The position numbers were made by a program, and so were the translations under genes. A stretch of 64,000 nucleotides of DNA from Hedera helix (Eukaryota; Streptophyta; Magnoliopsida; Apiales; Araliaceae): contig OX359282.1 of the NCBI GenBank assembly GCA_947179155.2, positions 30,824,221 through 30,888,220 of the forward strand, in the 5' to 3' direction. Numbering within the stretch: position 1 is the stretch's first letter; every line of letters starts with the position of its first letter. A model generated the notes under the pieces. It was given only the letters and a program-made list of their open reading frames with translations, was not told the DNA's origin and did no database searches. Below, in pieces: positions 24,934-36,591 of the stretch.

Positions 24934-26499
24934 CTCGCCCTCAAAAATGAAGAACAAAAAGGGTTTTTCGCAGTTATTTGTACAAGTTGAAAAATGTTTG
25001 GAGCATCTTTATCAAAGGTTTTATGGGAGGAGGAGTCTTGAAAATGGAGGTGAGGAGAGAGAAAGATATTGTGGGGGTTAAATGTGAGACCAGGGATTTG
25101 CGGATCGGAAAGTTTTTTCAGGGGGAATTTTACACATTTCCCGAGATTGTCCGGTTCCCAATGCGAAGTGGGTGCCTTGGTGATAAAGACAGATGCCCGA
25201 AATAGGCGGGGCTGATCCTTTGCTCTCTCATGCAATTCTTATTTTATCCTTTTTTATATATATAAAAAAAATGAACATTTTGTGATTAAATATTATATTT
25301 AGACATATAGTGATCTAATTATAAGAGTAAATTTTTTTGTTTGTCATTAGTGCATCTTAGTGACTCATTATATAACTCATGACATGTATTAAGATATTGT
25401 TTAATTGATGATTTTAAAGATTATTTAATTAAAATAAACTTGCAATATGCACTCACAATGAACTTAAATGTTATGATTAAATGTGTTTGATAATATAACA
25501 CAAATACTTAAAAACTAAATATTCGATAATTGGGATGTTAAAGCACTTTGGGGAGAGGTGTAAATTTAGGTCTTATGAAATAAATTTAAATTTAAAATAA
25601 CAATTGAAAGCTGCCGTTCTAATTAGAGGATATTAGTACAATAAGTTTCATAATATATCAATAAAAAATTTATTTATCCTCGATCTAGACATAGATAAGA
25701 ATTCATTTTATAATTATTCTCATTACCTGTCGTGAGAAAACGATCGCACAAACTAGTCTCATTAAGGAGGAAACAAAATCTCTCATTAATTCAGTAACAA
25801 CAAATTCACACACGATAAAAATAATAAAAATTGAACCCGAAACTTAATAATTTTGATGAAATTATTTTTAAGTAAATTATCAAAATGATATTATAAAGTG
25901 CTTTTTAAAATATCTAATTTTTATGTAAAACAAAAGCCTTATATATGTTGCCCTCAAAATTCAGCAAATACTTGACAAATCACAAGAGCAGTAATTAATC
26001 AACCCAACTTTTTCTCTGCTTTTCCTCTTAGCCTCAAATAGATGAAACCAACCTTACGTAGCAATTAATTATATATTTTGTGTGTAAGTAATTAGATGAG
26101 TCACGGACGGACACATGCATGCAACCAAAAAGGGATGAAAAGGCGCGCATTACACAAAATGCACTCGTCTGTCGTGACTATTTATTTGCACCGATCGATA
26201 TATCTTTCGCTTAGAGATAACTTCTACGCTCTTAATTTCACCCTTAAAATTACACACACATATAGAGAGAGAGAGAACGGATTGTTAAAGTATTATTTTA
26301 ATAATTATATCTTACATCATCTAATATAATAATAGATGGTTAGAATTAATAGTATAATTGACCATACCGCTAGAGACTCTAGCAACAGTAAAAATTATAA
26401 TAAAATGACTATTATACTCTCCTTTCCTTATAGAGGTACAAACAGACAAAGTTGGAATTGACTCTGCCTTTTGAAGTTCTAGCAGCAGGACCAATTGCA

Positions 26500-26571
26500 T
26501 TATTAATTTCAGTCATCCATTATTATGTCAGACGATTATTAATTTCAGTCATCAATTATTATGTCGAACGG
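26500..26571 (+). repeat. two-copy 33-bp direct repeat
   Basis: TTAATTTCAGTCATCCATTA at 26500 and TTAATTTCAGTCATCAATTA about 33 bp further on, each followed by TTATGTC and a CGRAC/GACG variant, form a head-to-tail pair with few mismatches. Confidence 0.7.
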
Positions 26572-26754
26572 TGTAAGATGTGGTTACCGGTAGTGATTGC
26601 TATGGTTAGATTCCCACACATGAACACACATATATATACGTTAATTTAAAACTATATATATATATATATTTTAAATAATTAATTTGAAGTTCTTAACATG
26701 ACCTTAATTTTATCAACAGAAAGTACTAGACGGTCTTATATATAGAAGTGTCCA

Positions 26755-27025
26755 ATTGCTCGCGTGTCTTCGGCGTGGGCTGCATGTTTCAGGTTGGCTG
26801 TGCTATCACGCCGTAAAACAAACCCATGTACACGCTAGTCCTCACTTGGAATTGGCTGAAAATCCTTCGCGTGTCTGGAAACTAGTCCCATTCGGGGAGC
26901 CTGGGGCTACGCCACTTGCACTAACCCATGCCCTGGGCAGGCGGTGCGGTGGTGGGTCCTCGGGAAACGTATTCGAGCGTCGCCGCAAGTGTGAGTTTCA
27001 GGAGCATTGGACTTGGATCTTATAT
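26755..27025. other. GC-rich island in AT-rich intergenic DNA
   Basis: About 270 bp are clearly richer in G+C than the flanks (for example GGCAGGCGGTGCGGTGGTGG near 26937 and GAGCGTCGCCGCAAGTG near 26974). A 92-aa frame at 26756-27034 shows no recognisable domain and is probably chance. It may be an insertion of foreign origin, such as a transposon or organelle fragment; not identified. Confidence 0.5.
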
Positions 27026-27689
27026 AGTGTTTAGGCCTATATTAATTCCAACAATTAATTAAATGTGTGTGAGATAGAGTTGAGATTTGAGTAAAGAGTT
27101 TGCTTTGTACAGTAGATAGAGTTTGATTTGGACACTTTTCTTAATTTAATTTGTTCTTCGAGAAAAACCTTGGTTGGCAAAAAGTTACAAGTTAAAAACA
27201 AAGTTTCCTTATAAAATTTGCTTCAAACTCAAGATTTGATTCAGATTATTACAATATTTGTTCAACTTCTACTCATAAAAAATATAATAACATCTTTTTT
27301 TTTGGAGAGCAATAAAATAAAAACTTAGTTGTATAATAACATATTTAATCAAGCTTGGCTTGAGCTTAATGTGTTTTTCATGGGATATATTATCAGCTCC
27401 ACAAAAGATATATCTATTTAAGATCAACAAGACATATATAGTTTATTGCAAGTATGCTCGATCTGTGTGACTTAAGCAATATTATTACATACATTTAGTA
27501 ATTTATTCGTAAAGATTACGTTTGATTCATATAAAACAACTTATTTTAATGGTTATCAATTTTATCAAGCTCCTGTTTTCGGAGGGATATTATGAATTTA
27601 ACTTTGTTTTCTCATGTCCAAAAAAAAAAGACAGATTATGAATTTAACTAGCTATGTAAGGTTCGCTTAATTCCTCACAAGTATAACAA

Positions 27690-28310
27690 AGTTTCCTTGT
27701 TCAAAAAAATATGAGTAAGACTCGAATTTGTTAATAATATGATCCAAATCTGAACACAAAAAACAATTCGAATAAAAATACGAGTAAAATATGAATAAGG
27801 TTATACTCGACTCGTTTAGTATTCAAACTACTCGAATTTTTAATCATGTTCCGATACATAATCGATTGATACATATTCGAATAGATACTCGATACATTCT
27901 CTTATAATATATACACAATTAAACAAAATTTGAATAATTAGTTATTATTTATTTATTTTATTTGTAATTTTAATTATAATTTTATATATTTAAAGTGTAA
28001 TTATAATTATATATTTTCATTTCTAAGTAAAATAATAAGTTCAATTAATAATTATATATATTATAAAACTAGTTACTATGTGGAGACTCGAATTCGAGTT
28101 TGAATTTGAAGTTCGCGAGTAGTTTGAATATAATTCGATCTGAGTCGAATCAAATTCAAGTAACCAAAATTCGAGTCGAGCCGAATTTAAGTAAATTTTT
28201 TTAAATATAATTCGAATCCGAGTCGAATTCGAGTACAGATTTAACTTTACGAGTCGAATCCGAACAGTTTAAAATTCGGATCGATTTGACAAATAATTTT
28301 TCAAAAGTCG
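27690..28310. repeat. TCGA-rich inverted repeat, probable MITE or transposon end
   Basis: Both halves are full of GAGTCGAAT/ATTCGACTC words in opposite orientations, for example ACTCGAATTTG near 27720 and CGAGTCGAATTCGAG near 28220, around an AT-rich centre. This looks like a foldback or decayed DNA transposon. Precise ends and target duplication were not resolved. Confidence 0.45.
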
Positions 28311-29244
28311 CTAACCTTACAATAAACTAATTAGGTGAGAAATTAATTATATAATCACTAACTTCGCATATAAAAAGTAGGTATAATAATGATATATCGA
28401 TAAGGATTGAATTTAAGAATTTAAATTTCAAAATTTAATCTTAAATATAAATCTAAGATCTCAAAGGCACAGGCTCCATGAGTCGAACACCAACTCAATT
28501 GAAAGTAATTTGGTTACTTCTTTTGTTGACTTATTTTGTCAATATTAAACTTTGCCTAGAAAATATTTTATGATGATATTTTTTTTAATAAATTTTAAAA
28601 ACTAACATTATTGATTTAAATAAACTATATTAATTGTGTCATCATAAATTCATAATTACAGAAAAAATAAATAAATAAGTAAGGAAGACATAGTACTTCA
28701 CTTTCTATTAGTCAATGTAGTGGGGTCACCGCCCACATCTTACTGGCATCTGACTCATATGACCAGGGGATATATGCTCTTTCCTTAGAAAATTTGATAT
28801 TTCAATCTTAGTTTTCCTACAAAATAAATTGCAAAATTGAAATTTATCTCGAAATAGAAAAAAGAAAAAAAAGAAAAAAGGCTTTTGATGGTTTTTTATT
28901 GGCACATATATTTTTTGATTAAAGTAAATCATAACAAAGTAACCATCGTATATCGAATTTATTTGCTGCACCGGCTTCTCTTTCTAAAAAGTATGTATGT
29001 CGAGGATTTGATTAGACGATTCTTAGTCCCAACGTGATATACATTTAATTATTGATAAACTTACTCCCTAGAAAATTAAAAATGTCTGTCGAGACTAATG
29101 TGATTAACTATAATACGGACTAGATATATGTATTAAATAACTAAACTGAATTGATTATAATTACACTAACACCATTATTTCTAGTTAGCTTAAATCAAAT
29201 CAACATATGTAAAGCACTCTTAGAAAATATTTGTATCCACTTTT

Positions 29245-29331
29245 GGGAATATAAATATAAATTTATTGAATTAGCTACAAGGTTATAACAAGAAGTTAAG
29301 GCCTAGCTATTTGTATGTATGAATTATAAGC
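29245..29331 (+). repeat. left copy of a direct repeat flanking the nested transposon block
   Basis: The sequence AAGGTTATAACAAGAAGTTA and the following TTTGTATGTATGAATTATAA match 42305-42392 in the same orientation, at roughly 85 percent identity over 60 bp by eye. The pair brackets the whole nested block and may be decayed terminal repeats of the outer element. Confidence 0.6.
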
Positions 29332-29339
29332 TTTTTGGT

Positions 29340-30382
29340 GTATTCGAAGTCTTTGTCGAACACATTGGTCACTTTCAGGTTGACCTCTTCAGCGAGTTTA
29401 CCAGACTCCAGTACTTTCTTGATGATCTGCTGACGCACTTTCGGGAGAATGAGACTTCAAAACTTAGGTGCTGAACTGTTTTATTGCCTCCTCCATTCAA
29501 CCTCCTTTGCAGACCAGCTCTCAACAACCTTTTGGATATTGGACGTTAAGTTTTGAATCTCCTCAGTCTACTACTGAACTTGGGCAATCTTCTCCCAAAG
29601 AAAAGCTTTAAATTCTCTTAATTTCTGCTCCAATTCAACTGTTTTTTGTCATCTCCCTTTCAGCAACTCTCAGGTCAGCTTTAGCTTTTTCTGGGCAATT
29701 TCAACATTCCTTTGTTCAACTTCGACTTGCCAAAACATGTTACAGGAAGTCTTCAGACGCCCTTCCCTATCCTTAGATTGCTTCTTCGCATCGGAAGCTT
29801 CTATTTCTAATTAGTTGAGGCGATTTTTCACCTCTTCGTAGTGTTTGGTGAGTTTTTCACCTTCTGCATTTTAGAGATGGATTGGAGGTATGAGTTCCCC
29901 TCATCTTCCACGGAGGGGCTTCCTCTTCTCTCTCATAGTCTCTTTAGTTTATAAATCCATCTCCACTTCTCTGATATATTGCACCAACAGAGGCTCATCC
30001 AAGTTAATAACCAAAAAAGGGCGAGGAGGAAGAGGTATAACAACCTTGACTATTATGGCTGCGTTTCCAGGGGTTGAAGCTATAACATTCATTTTATGTT
30101 GTCCGACCAACTTAAACTTCTCAGCAGGGGTCATTAGCTTTCTAGATATCCCCATCAATCGCCTTTAAAATGACTTCATTCAGTGCCTTTTTTAGTTGAT
30201 TGATCACTGCAATTATAACAAAAAATAATCAATGTTAGTGCCAAAATATTCAATAACATATGCAGTTACATAAGCATTTATACAAACACAATGAAGACAT
30301 GGATTGCCACTCACAATTATGGTTGAACAACTAGTTATTATCATTCAGAATCTCTTTCTCCTCCTTGGTTGAAGGCCTCTTT
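29340..30382 (-). pseudogene. 3' part of a degenerate gag-like 'putative gypsy-type transposon' ORF
   Basis: Read downward from 30382, broken frames include a 69-aa piece (30158-29949, containing PAEKFKLVGQHKM) and, further down, Lys/Glu/Gln-rich coiled-coil-like sequence interrupted by stops. By position and style it is the C-terminal half of the ORF that begins at 41298, separated from it by insertion of the Tekay-type LTR element between 30382 and 40562. The family resembles plant gag-like proteins annotated as putative gypsy-type transposons (Pfam Transposase_28 style), recalled and not searched. It is non-functional because of multiple stops, frameshifts and the 10-kb insertion. Confidence 0.55.
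30378..30382. repeat. target site duplication TCTTT (left copy)
   Basis: TCTTT immediately precedes the left LTR and recurs at 40562-40566 immediately after the right LTR. A 5-bp duplication is what Ty3/gypsy integrases produce. Confidence 0.95.
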
Positions 30383-31530
30383 TGTGACGCCCCCAAATTT
30401 GGGCCCACACAGCCCAAACTTGAGTCGTCAAAATACTACAACAAAATTATTACAACAAAGCACAACGTACAATAATACAGTGTATAATAATACACAACTA
30501 AGTCTTCACTATTATTGCCACACTATTTTACAAAACGTGAAGACTATGATAACTATTCCTCGAACCCTCACTCCATTCCCCGGCTAGACCCTGTTATGTT
30601 TTCATCTCCTGTTGAAAAACAATGGAACAAAAGAAAGGGTGAGCTCAAATAGCCCAGTAAAGAATATCATGACTAAGATAATGACGAATAAATTATCATT
30701 AGTCTTCAACAGTTGAGTTCTTGATAGAATACAATAGACTACAAGGTTTATATCAAAAACTGCAGTTAAATTCTTAAACAACGTTCAGATCAATAATAGC
30801 AGCGGAATGAGTAATCTATTAGAAGAATAATGCAGACTATAATGTCCACTCGGTTCTCTTTTTAGGAAAACCATCATCAACTTTTATCATCTGAAATATC
30901 ATTAGTCAAGATAATACAAATTCACAGTTCCTGATCATAATCATGCAGATCAACAGTTCATCTTTGCACTACGGGCCAAAGACATTCAATATAACACCAA
31001 CGGTCATGATTATACCAGATTCAGCCTTTGGTCATAATCATACCAAACAACAGTTCATCTTTGCACTACGGGCCAAAGAGAACATTCACCACGTGCCATA
31101 AAAGACACCGAACAGATGTATCGCCTTTAACCTATTATATCGCCTTTAACCTATCATCTGTTCAACAAATATATCACATCTGTGCCCCCGGCCACAGATA
31201 TTCACAACAGCTTGATTTTTGGATGATTAGAATGATATAAATGATGAACAGAAGAAATAGGATAACAATAAGTATCGGAAGTTTACTTTGTACAGATTCA
31301 AATAATGTCCAAATTGTCAACATGATGTGGAGTGAAATTTAAAAATGATATTCAAGATCCACAGTTCAGAATAACGGTTACAATTCAATAGAAAGGTTCA
31401 CGTAAATAGGAAGGTTCAGTTGAAATAATGAAGTTCAACTATTATGGAACATATAATATTTTCAGGAATTATAGAAGCAATAGTTCCATAATAAATTTCG
31501 ATTTAGGAGTATGAAAGAAAATAATATCCC

Positions 31531-32421
31531 TTACCGTAGCAGGTTTGATTAACAAAAGGTGAAGGAAATTAATACAAAGGGTTATTCACCAACAGGCGGC
31601 AATCCGCTCCGTAAGGTTATTCCCACAATTTAATAGAATTTGAGTACAAAGAGTTATTCACCAAACAGGCGGCAATCCGCTCCGTAAGGTTATTCTCAGA
31701 GATTAATAATGAATGAATACGAAAGGTTATTCACCAACAGGCGGCAATCCGCTCCGTAAGGTTATTCCCACAATTTAATAGGATTTGAGTACAAAGAGTT
31801 ATTCACCAAACAGGCGGCAATCCGCTCCGTAAGGTTATTCTCAGAGATTAATAATGAATGAATACGAAAGGTTATTCACCAACAGGCGGCAATCCGCTCC
31901 GTAAGGTTATTCCCACAATTTAATACATGGAAATAAAAAGCACGTCTTATGAGTAAGGAAGAAACAATATTATTATCGAGAATCAAATAATGATAATCCC
32001 TTACCATAGTACGTTTGAATAATGGAAGATGAAAAAGATGGTATCCCTTACCGTAGCAGGTTTGATTAACAAAAGGTGAAGGAAATTAATACAAAGGGTT
32101 ATTCACCAACAGGCGGCAATCCGCTCCGTAAGGTTATTCCCACAATTTAATAGAATTTGAGTACAAAGAGTTATTCACCAAACAGGCGGCAATCCGCTCC
32201 GTAAGGTTATTCTCAGAGATTAATAATGAATGAATACGAAAGGTTATTCACCAACAGGCGGCAATCCGCTCCGTAAGGTTATTCCCACAATTTAATACAT
32301 GGAAATAAAAAGCACGTCTTATGAGTAAGGAAGAAACAATATTATTATCGAGAATCAAATAATGATAATCCCTTACCATAGTACGTTTGAATAATGGAAG
32401 ATGAAAAAGATGGTATCCCTT
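31531..32421. repeat. alternating 72/73-bp tandem repeat inside the LTR, eight copies
   Basis: The core GGCGGCAATCCGCTCCGTAA starts at 31595, 31668, 31740, 31813, 31885, 32112, 32185 and 32257. The spacing alternates 73 and 72 bp, forming a 145-bp higher-order unit, and the block is repeated after a spacer (a second series starts at 32041). The same array is present in the other LTR at about 38402-39292. It may belong to the promoter/enhancer region of the element. Confidence 0.95.
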
Positions 32422-32700
32422 ACCTCAACACGTGACTGGATATTGATTTAAATGAGGTTGATTAACTTGAACAGTATACGTATACTTATAGATCTTCACA
32501 AATACTCAAGATGACTTAAGCACACTTAGAGAGAACTTTCACAAGAAGTATTTAGAGAGAGAAAGAAAGAACAAGTAAGGAAGTTTATGAAAAATCCTTA
32601 AGTTAATGCTTCTATTTATAGCCAAAAATCTTATCATTCATTTAATCTAAACCATTCATTTAAAGATCACCTTTTAATCTACACCATCCATTTCAAATAT

Positions 32701-32955
32701 TATATTATCTTTAATCTACACCATTCATTTCATATCACCTAATAATCACCTAACTTTATATTATAAACAAATCAATTTAATTATTCAACAATAATTCACA
32801 CTTTAATCTACACCATTCATTTCATATCACCTAATAATTACCTAACTTTATATTATAAACAAATCAATTCAATTATTCAACAACAATTCACACTTTAATC
32901 TACACCATTCATTTCATATCACCTAATAATCACCTAACTTTATATTATAAACAAA
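32701..32955. repeat. AT-rich tandem repeat inside the LTR, about 92 bp, three copies
   Basis: TTTAATCTACACCATTCATT recurs near 32710, 32802 and 32894, each followed by CACCTAATAATYACCTAAC and TATTATAAACAAAT. The same array lies in the other LTR at about 39572-39826. Confidence 0.9.
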
Positions 32956-33685
32956 TAACTTTATCAATTCAATTATTATGACTAATTGTTATAAATACAG
33001 TATAGTTAGCTCTTAGATATCAAGTCAATAAATTAATGAAATACAACTGTTTAAATAACATCATAATAGAGATAACAATAATGTAAAATAAAGCATACGT
33101 TACTGCGTAATGACAATTATTGATTCAATAATGTGAATTACTGTGCATATGTTACTGTGACAATTATTAGGTTCAATAATTTTAAAAACAGTGCAACAAC
33201 AATTATTGAATTGATAATATAAAATATTATGCAGTGACAATTATCGATGAAATGATGCGTAACAGTTACGGTGTCAATTATCAGACCAATAATATGAGAC
33301 ACTATGCAATACCGTGTGTTACTGTAGAGTACCGTGTGCTACAGAAAATACCATAAACTACCGTATGCTACTATTCTTTTATCACCGGTATTTTAACAGT
33401 TCCGTTGACTATTTTTATTTAAAAATGTTACTTCTGTCGTTTTCTATATCCGACAAATATTCCGTTGTGGGGTCCACCAATAATTTATTATTTCGGCGCC
33501 GTCGTACGGCACGAATATTCTCCGACCAAACGAATATTCCCCGACAAAGCGAATATTGTCCGACAAAATAAAATTTGCACATAACATCCTTAACTTTCAA
33601 TTTTGTTAATTTAACCACTTACTGTTTCAAAAAAAAAATATATATGAAGAAAAATTAAATTTTGTATTTCATAAAATTCGGGGTC

Positions 33686-35773
33686 TTACAACCTCCCCTC
33701 CTTATGAAATTTCGTCCCCGAAATTGACGTACCTGACATATCGAAGAGGTAAGGATACTTAGATTTCATCTCAGATTCTAGCTCCCAGGTCATTTCCTCA
33801 GTATCTTGGTTCCTCCATAAAACCTTAACTTGAGGTATAACCTTTGAGCGTAGGATCTGCTCCTTCTTATCCAGAATCTTAACAGGTACTTCCTCGTATG
33901 TTAAATCCTCTGCTATAACGTCTGGTTCTAACTCAATGACGTGGTTTGGGTCCTTCACATATTTACGTAACATAGATATGTGAAAAACGTTATGGATACG
34001 AGACATACTTGGTGGTAGGGCTAGTCTGTAGGCTACGGTTCCTATTCGATCGAGGATTTCAAATGGGCCAATAAATCGAGGGTTGAGCTTTCCTCTCTTT
34101 CCGAATCTCGTAACCCCTTTCCATGGAGAAACACGTAAGAATACATGATCTCCGACGTTGAAACTTTCGTCTCTCCGATGAAGATCAGCATAACTCTTTT
34201 GTCGTTCTTGTGCGGTCTGTATTCGTTGTCGGATCATTTGGATCTTTTCGGTCGTCAAGCGTACCAGCTCGGGTCCCAACAATTTTGCTTCTCCTACCTC
34301 ATTCCAACATATTGGAGAGCGACACTTCCTTCCATACAATGCCTCGAATGGAGCCATGCCTATACTTGCTTGGTAACTGTTGTTGTAAGAAAATTCCACC
34401 AACGGCAAGTACTTATCCCAACTTCCTTTGAAGTCTAATACACAAAGTCTCAAAAGATCTTCGAGGGTCTGGATCGTCCTTTCCGATTGTCCGTCCGTTT
34501 GAGGATGGTATGCAGAACTAAAACGTAGTTCAGTGCCCATAGCTTTTTGTAGACTGATCCAAAAGCGTGAAGTGAATCTAGGATCTCGATCAGAAACTAT
34601 GGAAACTGGCATGCCATGCAATCTCACGATCTCATTTATGTACATACCGGCAAGACGTTCAAGTGAAAAGTTTTCTCGTATAGGCAAGAAATGAGCAGAT
34701 TTGGTCAATCTATCTACGATCACCCAAATTGCATCTAAGCCTTGAGAAACTTTTGGAAGACCCGTCACGAAGTCCATATTGATGTGTTCCCACTTCCATT
34801 CGGGAACTTCAAGTGATTGTAATGGACCTTTAGGAACTTGATGTTCTGCCTTGACACGTTGACAAGTTAGGCACCTTGAGATAAACTCCGCAATCTCTCT
34901 TTTCATATTGTTCCACCAAAATGTATGTCGAAGATCTCGATACATCTTGGTACCTCCTGGGTGGATTGCAAACGGCGTGTTGTGTGCCTCCATCATGATT
35001 TTATGCTTTAATTCAGGATCGTTAGGAACACAGAGTCGAGAGTTGACTCGAAGTATTCCTTTCTCGTCGATTCTTGCTTCGGGAATGGCACCTTCTTGCA
35101 CTTTCTTTATCATGTTTATCAGTTCCGGATCGGTAGCTTGAGCAGCTTTAATTTTATCGATTAAAGTTGGTTCTACTCGCACGTGAGCAATCTTCGAGTG
35201 GGTCCCTGGTGTCTTTAGCTCTATCTCCATCTTTTGCAAGTCGTACAAAATACACTTTTGTGTTGTCAGCAGTGCACTTGTACTTGCATAAGATTTTCTG
35301 CTCAAAGCGTCAGCTACAACGTTCGCCTTTCCCGGGTGATACTGGATTGTGTGGTCATAATCCTTTAACAGCTCAAGCCAACGTCGTTGTCGCATGTTGA
35401 GTTCCTTCTGGGTGAAGAAATACTTGAGACTTTTATGATCCGTATAGATATCCACTTTTTCTCCGTACAAGTAGTGTCTCCAGATCTTTAACGCGAAAAC
35501 GACTGCTGCCAACTCTAGATCATGAGTAGGATAATTTTTCTCATAATCTTTGAGTTGTCGAGAGGCATAGGCTATAACCTTTCCATGTTGCATAAGGACA
35601 CAGCCTAGACGTTTGCCAGAAGCATCGCTGTAGATAACAAATTCTCCTGATCCTGATGGTATGGTCAGAACAGGAGCTGAAACAAGTCTCCTCTTGAGTT
35701 CTTGAAAACTCTTCTCGCATTCCTCGCTCGATATAAGTTTTGTACTAGAATGAATGATACCGATATCTAGTAA
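33686..35773 (-). CDS. RNase H - integrase - chromodomain frame of the Tekay-type element
   Basis: An uninterrupted frame runs from just after the stop at 35776-35774 to the stop at 33688-33686, which overlaps the first bases of the LTR; the first Met is at 35593 (635 aa from there). In order: RNase H with YSDASG, the Glu of DLELAA and YTDHKSL; the integrase HHCC zinc finger (HNTPFAIHPG then CLTCQ); the DDE core with WVIVDRLTKSAHF, SIVSDRDPRF and TDGQSERTIQ; and a C-terminal chromodomain ending around VKVLWRN...TWELESEM. All catalytic acidic residues are visible. Chromodomains steer chromovirus integration to particular chromatin. The upstream reverse-transcriptase part of the polyprotein is missing, so this frame probably has no normal start codon context. 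Confidence 0.92.
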   Translation of the reverse strand, partial: LLDIGIIHSSTKLISSEECEKSFQELKRRLVSAPVLTIPSGSGEFVIYSDASGKRLGCVLMQHGKVIAYASRQLKDYEKNYPTHDLELAAVVFALKIWRHYLYGEKVDIYTDHKSLKYFFTQKELNMRQRRWLELLKDYDHTIQYHPGKANVVADALSRKSYASTSALLTTQKCILYDLQKMEIELKTPGTHSKIAHVRVEPTLIDKIKAAQATDPELINMIKKVQEGAIPEARIDEKGILRVNSRLCVPNDPELKHKIMMEAHNTPFAIHPGGTKMYRDLRHTFWWNNMKREIAEFISRCLTCQRVKAEHQVPKGPLQSLEVPEWKWEHINMDFVTGLPKVSQGLDAIWVIVDRLTKSAHFLPIRENFSLERLAGMYINEIVRLHGMPVSIVSDRDPRFTSRFWISLQKAMGTELRFSSAYHPQTDGQSERTIQTLEDLLRLCVLDFKGSWDKYLPLVEFSYNNSYQASIGMAPFEALYGRKCRSPICWNEVGEAKLLGPELVRLTTEKIQMIRQRIQTAQERQKSYADLHRRDESFNVGDHVFLRVSPWKGVTRFGKRGKLNPRFIGPFEILDRIGTVAYRLALPPSMSRIHNVFHISMLRKYVKDPNHVIELEPDVIAEDLTYEEVPVKILDKKEQILRSKVIPQVKVLWRNQDTEEMTWELESEMKSKYPYLFDMSGTSISGTKFHKEGRL
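33691..33704 (-). other. polypurine tract of the Tekay-type element
   Basis: In element sense AAGGAGGGGAGGT directly precedes the LTR start TGTAAGACCCC. It is the primer for plus-strand DNA synthesis in LTR retroelements. Confidence 0.9.
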
Positions 35774-36591
35774 TTAAACTTTCAACTCTTGGTGTTCTAT
35801 GGGAGCCATTTGGTGTGGGACTTTAAAAATGGGCTTAGTGCCGAGTTCAAGATCGATACAGAATTCAATTTCACGGTTTGGGGTAAGCCAGAAAGTTCCT
35901 TAGAAAAAAAACGTCAGGAAACTCATTAACAATGGGAATATCATTCAAGTTTGACGTGTTTTTGTTCAAATCAGTGACATGAGCTAAAAAGGCTTGACAT
36001 CCGTTTTTCAATAAACGAATGACTTTATGGCTAGAAATAACAGTTATAGATTTCAATGGTTTAGTTGCTTGAATTTGCATGACAGGTTGATTAGGAATAT
36101 GAAAACTAATAATCTTATGAAAACAATCAATTTTAGCATGATGGGTAGTCAACCAATCAATTCCTAAAATCACATCAAATTCATGCATCTCTAAAGAAAT
36201 AAGGTCAACAGGTAATGTGAGGTTGTTGATTTGAACTTAGGCAAGATTTATAGATAGTAAATGTAATAGGTATTTCTCCCAATGAGGTTTCAACTGATAA
36301 GACAAGATTTAAGTTTTCAATAGTCAAATTTAAACGTTGAGTACATATAGGTGAGATAAAGGAGTGGATAGAGCCAGTATCTAATATGGCATAGACTTCA
36401 CGAGAATTTATGAATAGCTTACCGGTTATCACCTCATTCGGTTTCTTGACTGTTATCGTCAAATCGAATCCCGAATACTTCATTCGGATCTTCACGTATT
36501 TCAACCATGGGAATACCACTGAATAATTTTCTAGCAAACTGTTTCTCGGGTTCATCAACTTCATCAGTAGTAAGGTACCAATGATTTCCAT
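35774..36591 (-). pseudogene. frameshifted aspartic protease and truncated reverse-transcriptase start
   Basis: The frame at 36591-36205 contains AILDTGSIHSFI, the retropepsin active site. A one-base shift near 36235 moves the reading to 36188-35871, which has HEFDVILGIDWL, the typical end of the gypsy protease domain, and then FPDVF at the start of reverse transcriptase. Further frameshifts and a stop (35776-35774) follow. Only the extreme N-terminus of reverse transcriptase is seen before the sequence jumps to the segment just before RNase H (EECEKSFQELKRRL). The palm domain with its YxDD catalytic motif is absent, apparently a deletion of several hundred bases. Confidence 0.8.

Larger units (their letters stand above)
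24934..29244. other. intergenic: SPS promoter side and AT-rich repeats
   Basis: No intact gene is seen. The SPS 5'UTR and promoter occupy roughly 24934-25260. The remainder is AT-rich, with a duplicated 33-bp unit, a GC-rich island and a TCGA-rich repeat, all listed separately. The ORFs at 24620-25081 and 24978-25205 are antisense to the SPS first exon or its leader and are not supported. Confidence 0.6.
30383..33690 (-). repeat. LTR (3' LTR of the element)
   Basis: On the plus strand it starts TGTGACGCCCCC and ends GGGGTCTTACA; in element sense it begins TGTAAGACCCC. At 3308 bp it has exactly the length of its partner at 37254-40561. It contains two families of tandem repeats (31531-32421 and 32701-32955). 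The ORFs inside it (30369-30587, 31028-31240, 33314-33571) recur identically or nearly so in the other LTR and are not genes. Confidence 0.97.

Noticed and set aside
24620..25081. 153-aa plus-strand ORF
   Set aside because: It is antisense to the first exon and leader of sucrose-phosphate synthase, whose protein match is unambiguous.
29890..30168. 92-aa plus-strand ORF
   Set aside because: It is the opposite strand of the degenerate gag-like C-terminal region.
31531..32421. Regularly spaced identical cores resembling a CRISPR array
   Set aside because: The spacers are themselves repeated, the array lies inside an LTR and is duplicated in the other LTR, and this is a plant genome; it is a tandem repeat.
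30369..33571. ORFs at 30369-30587, 31028-31240 and 33314-33571, with copies at 37246-40442
   Set aside because: They lie in the LTRs, have no domain, and their sharing simply reflects LTR duplication.
34145..35400. Several plus-strand ORFs
   Set aside because: Shadows of the RNase H-integrase frame of the Tekay-type element on the opposite strand.
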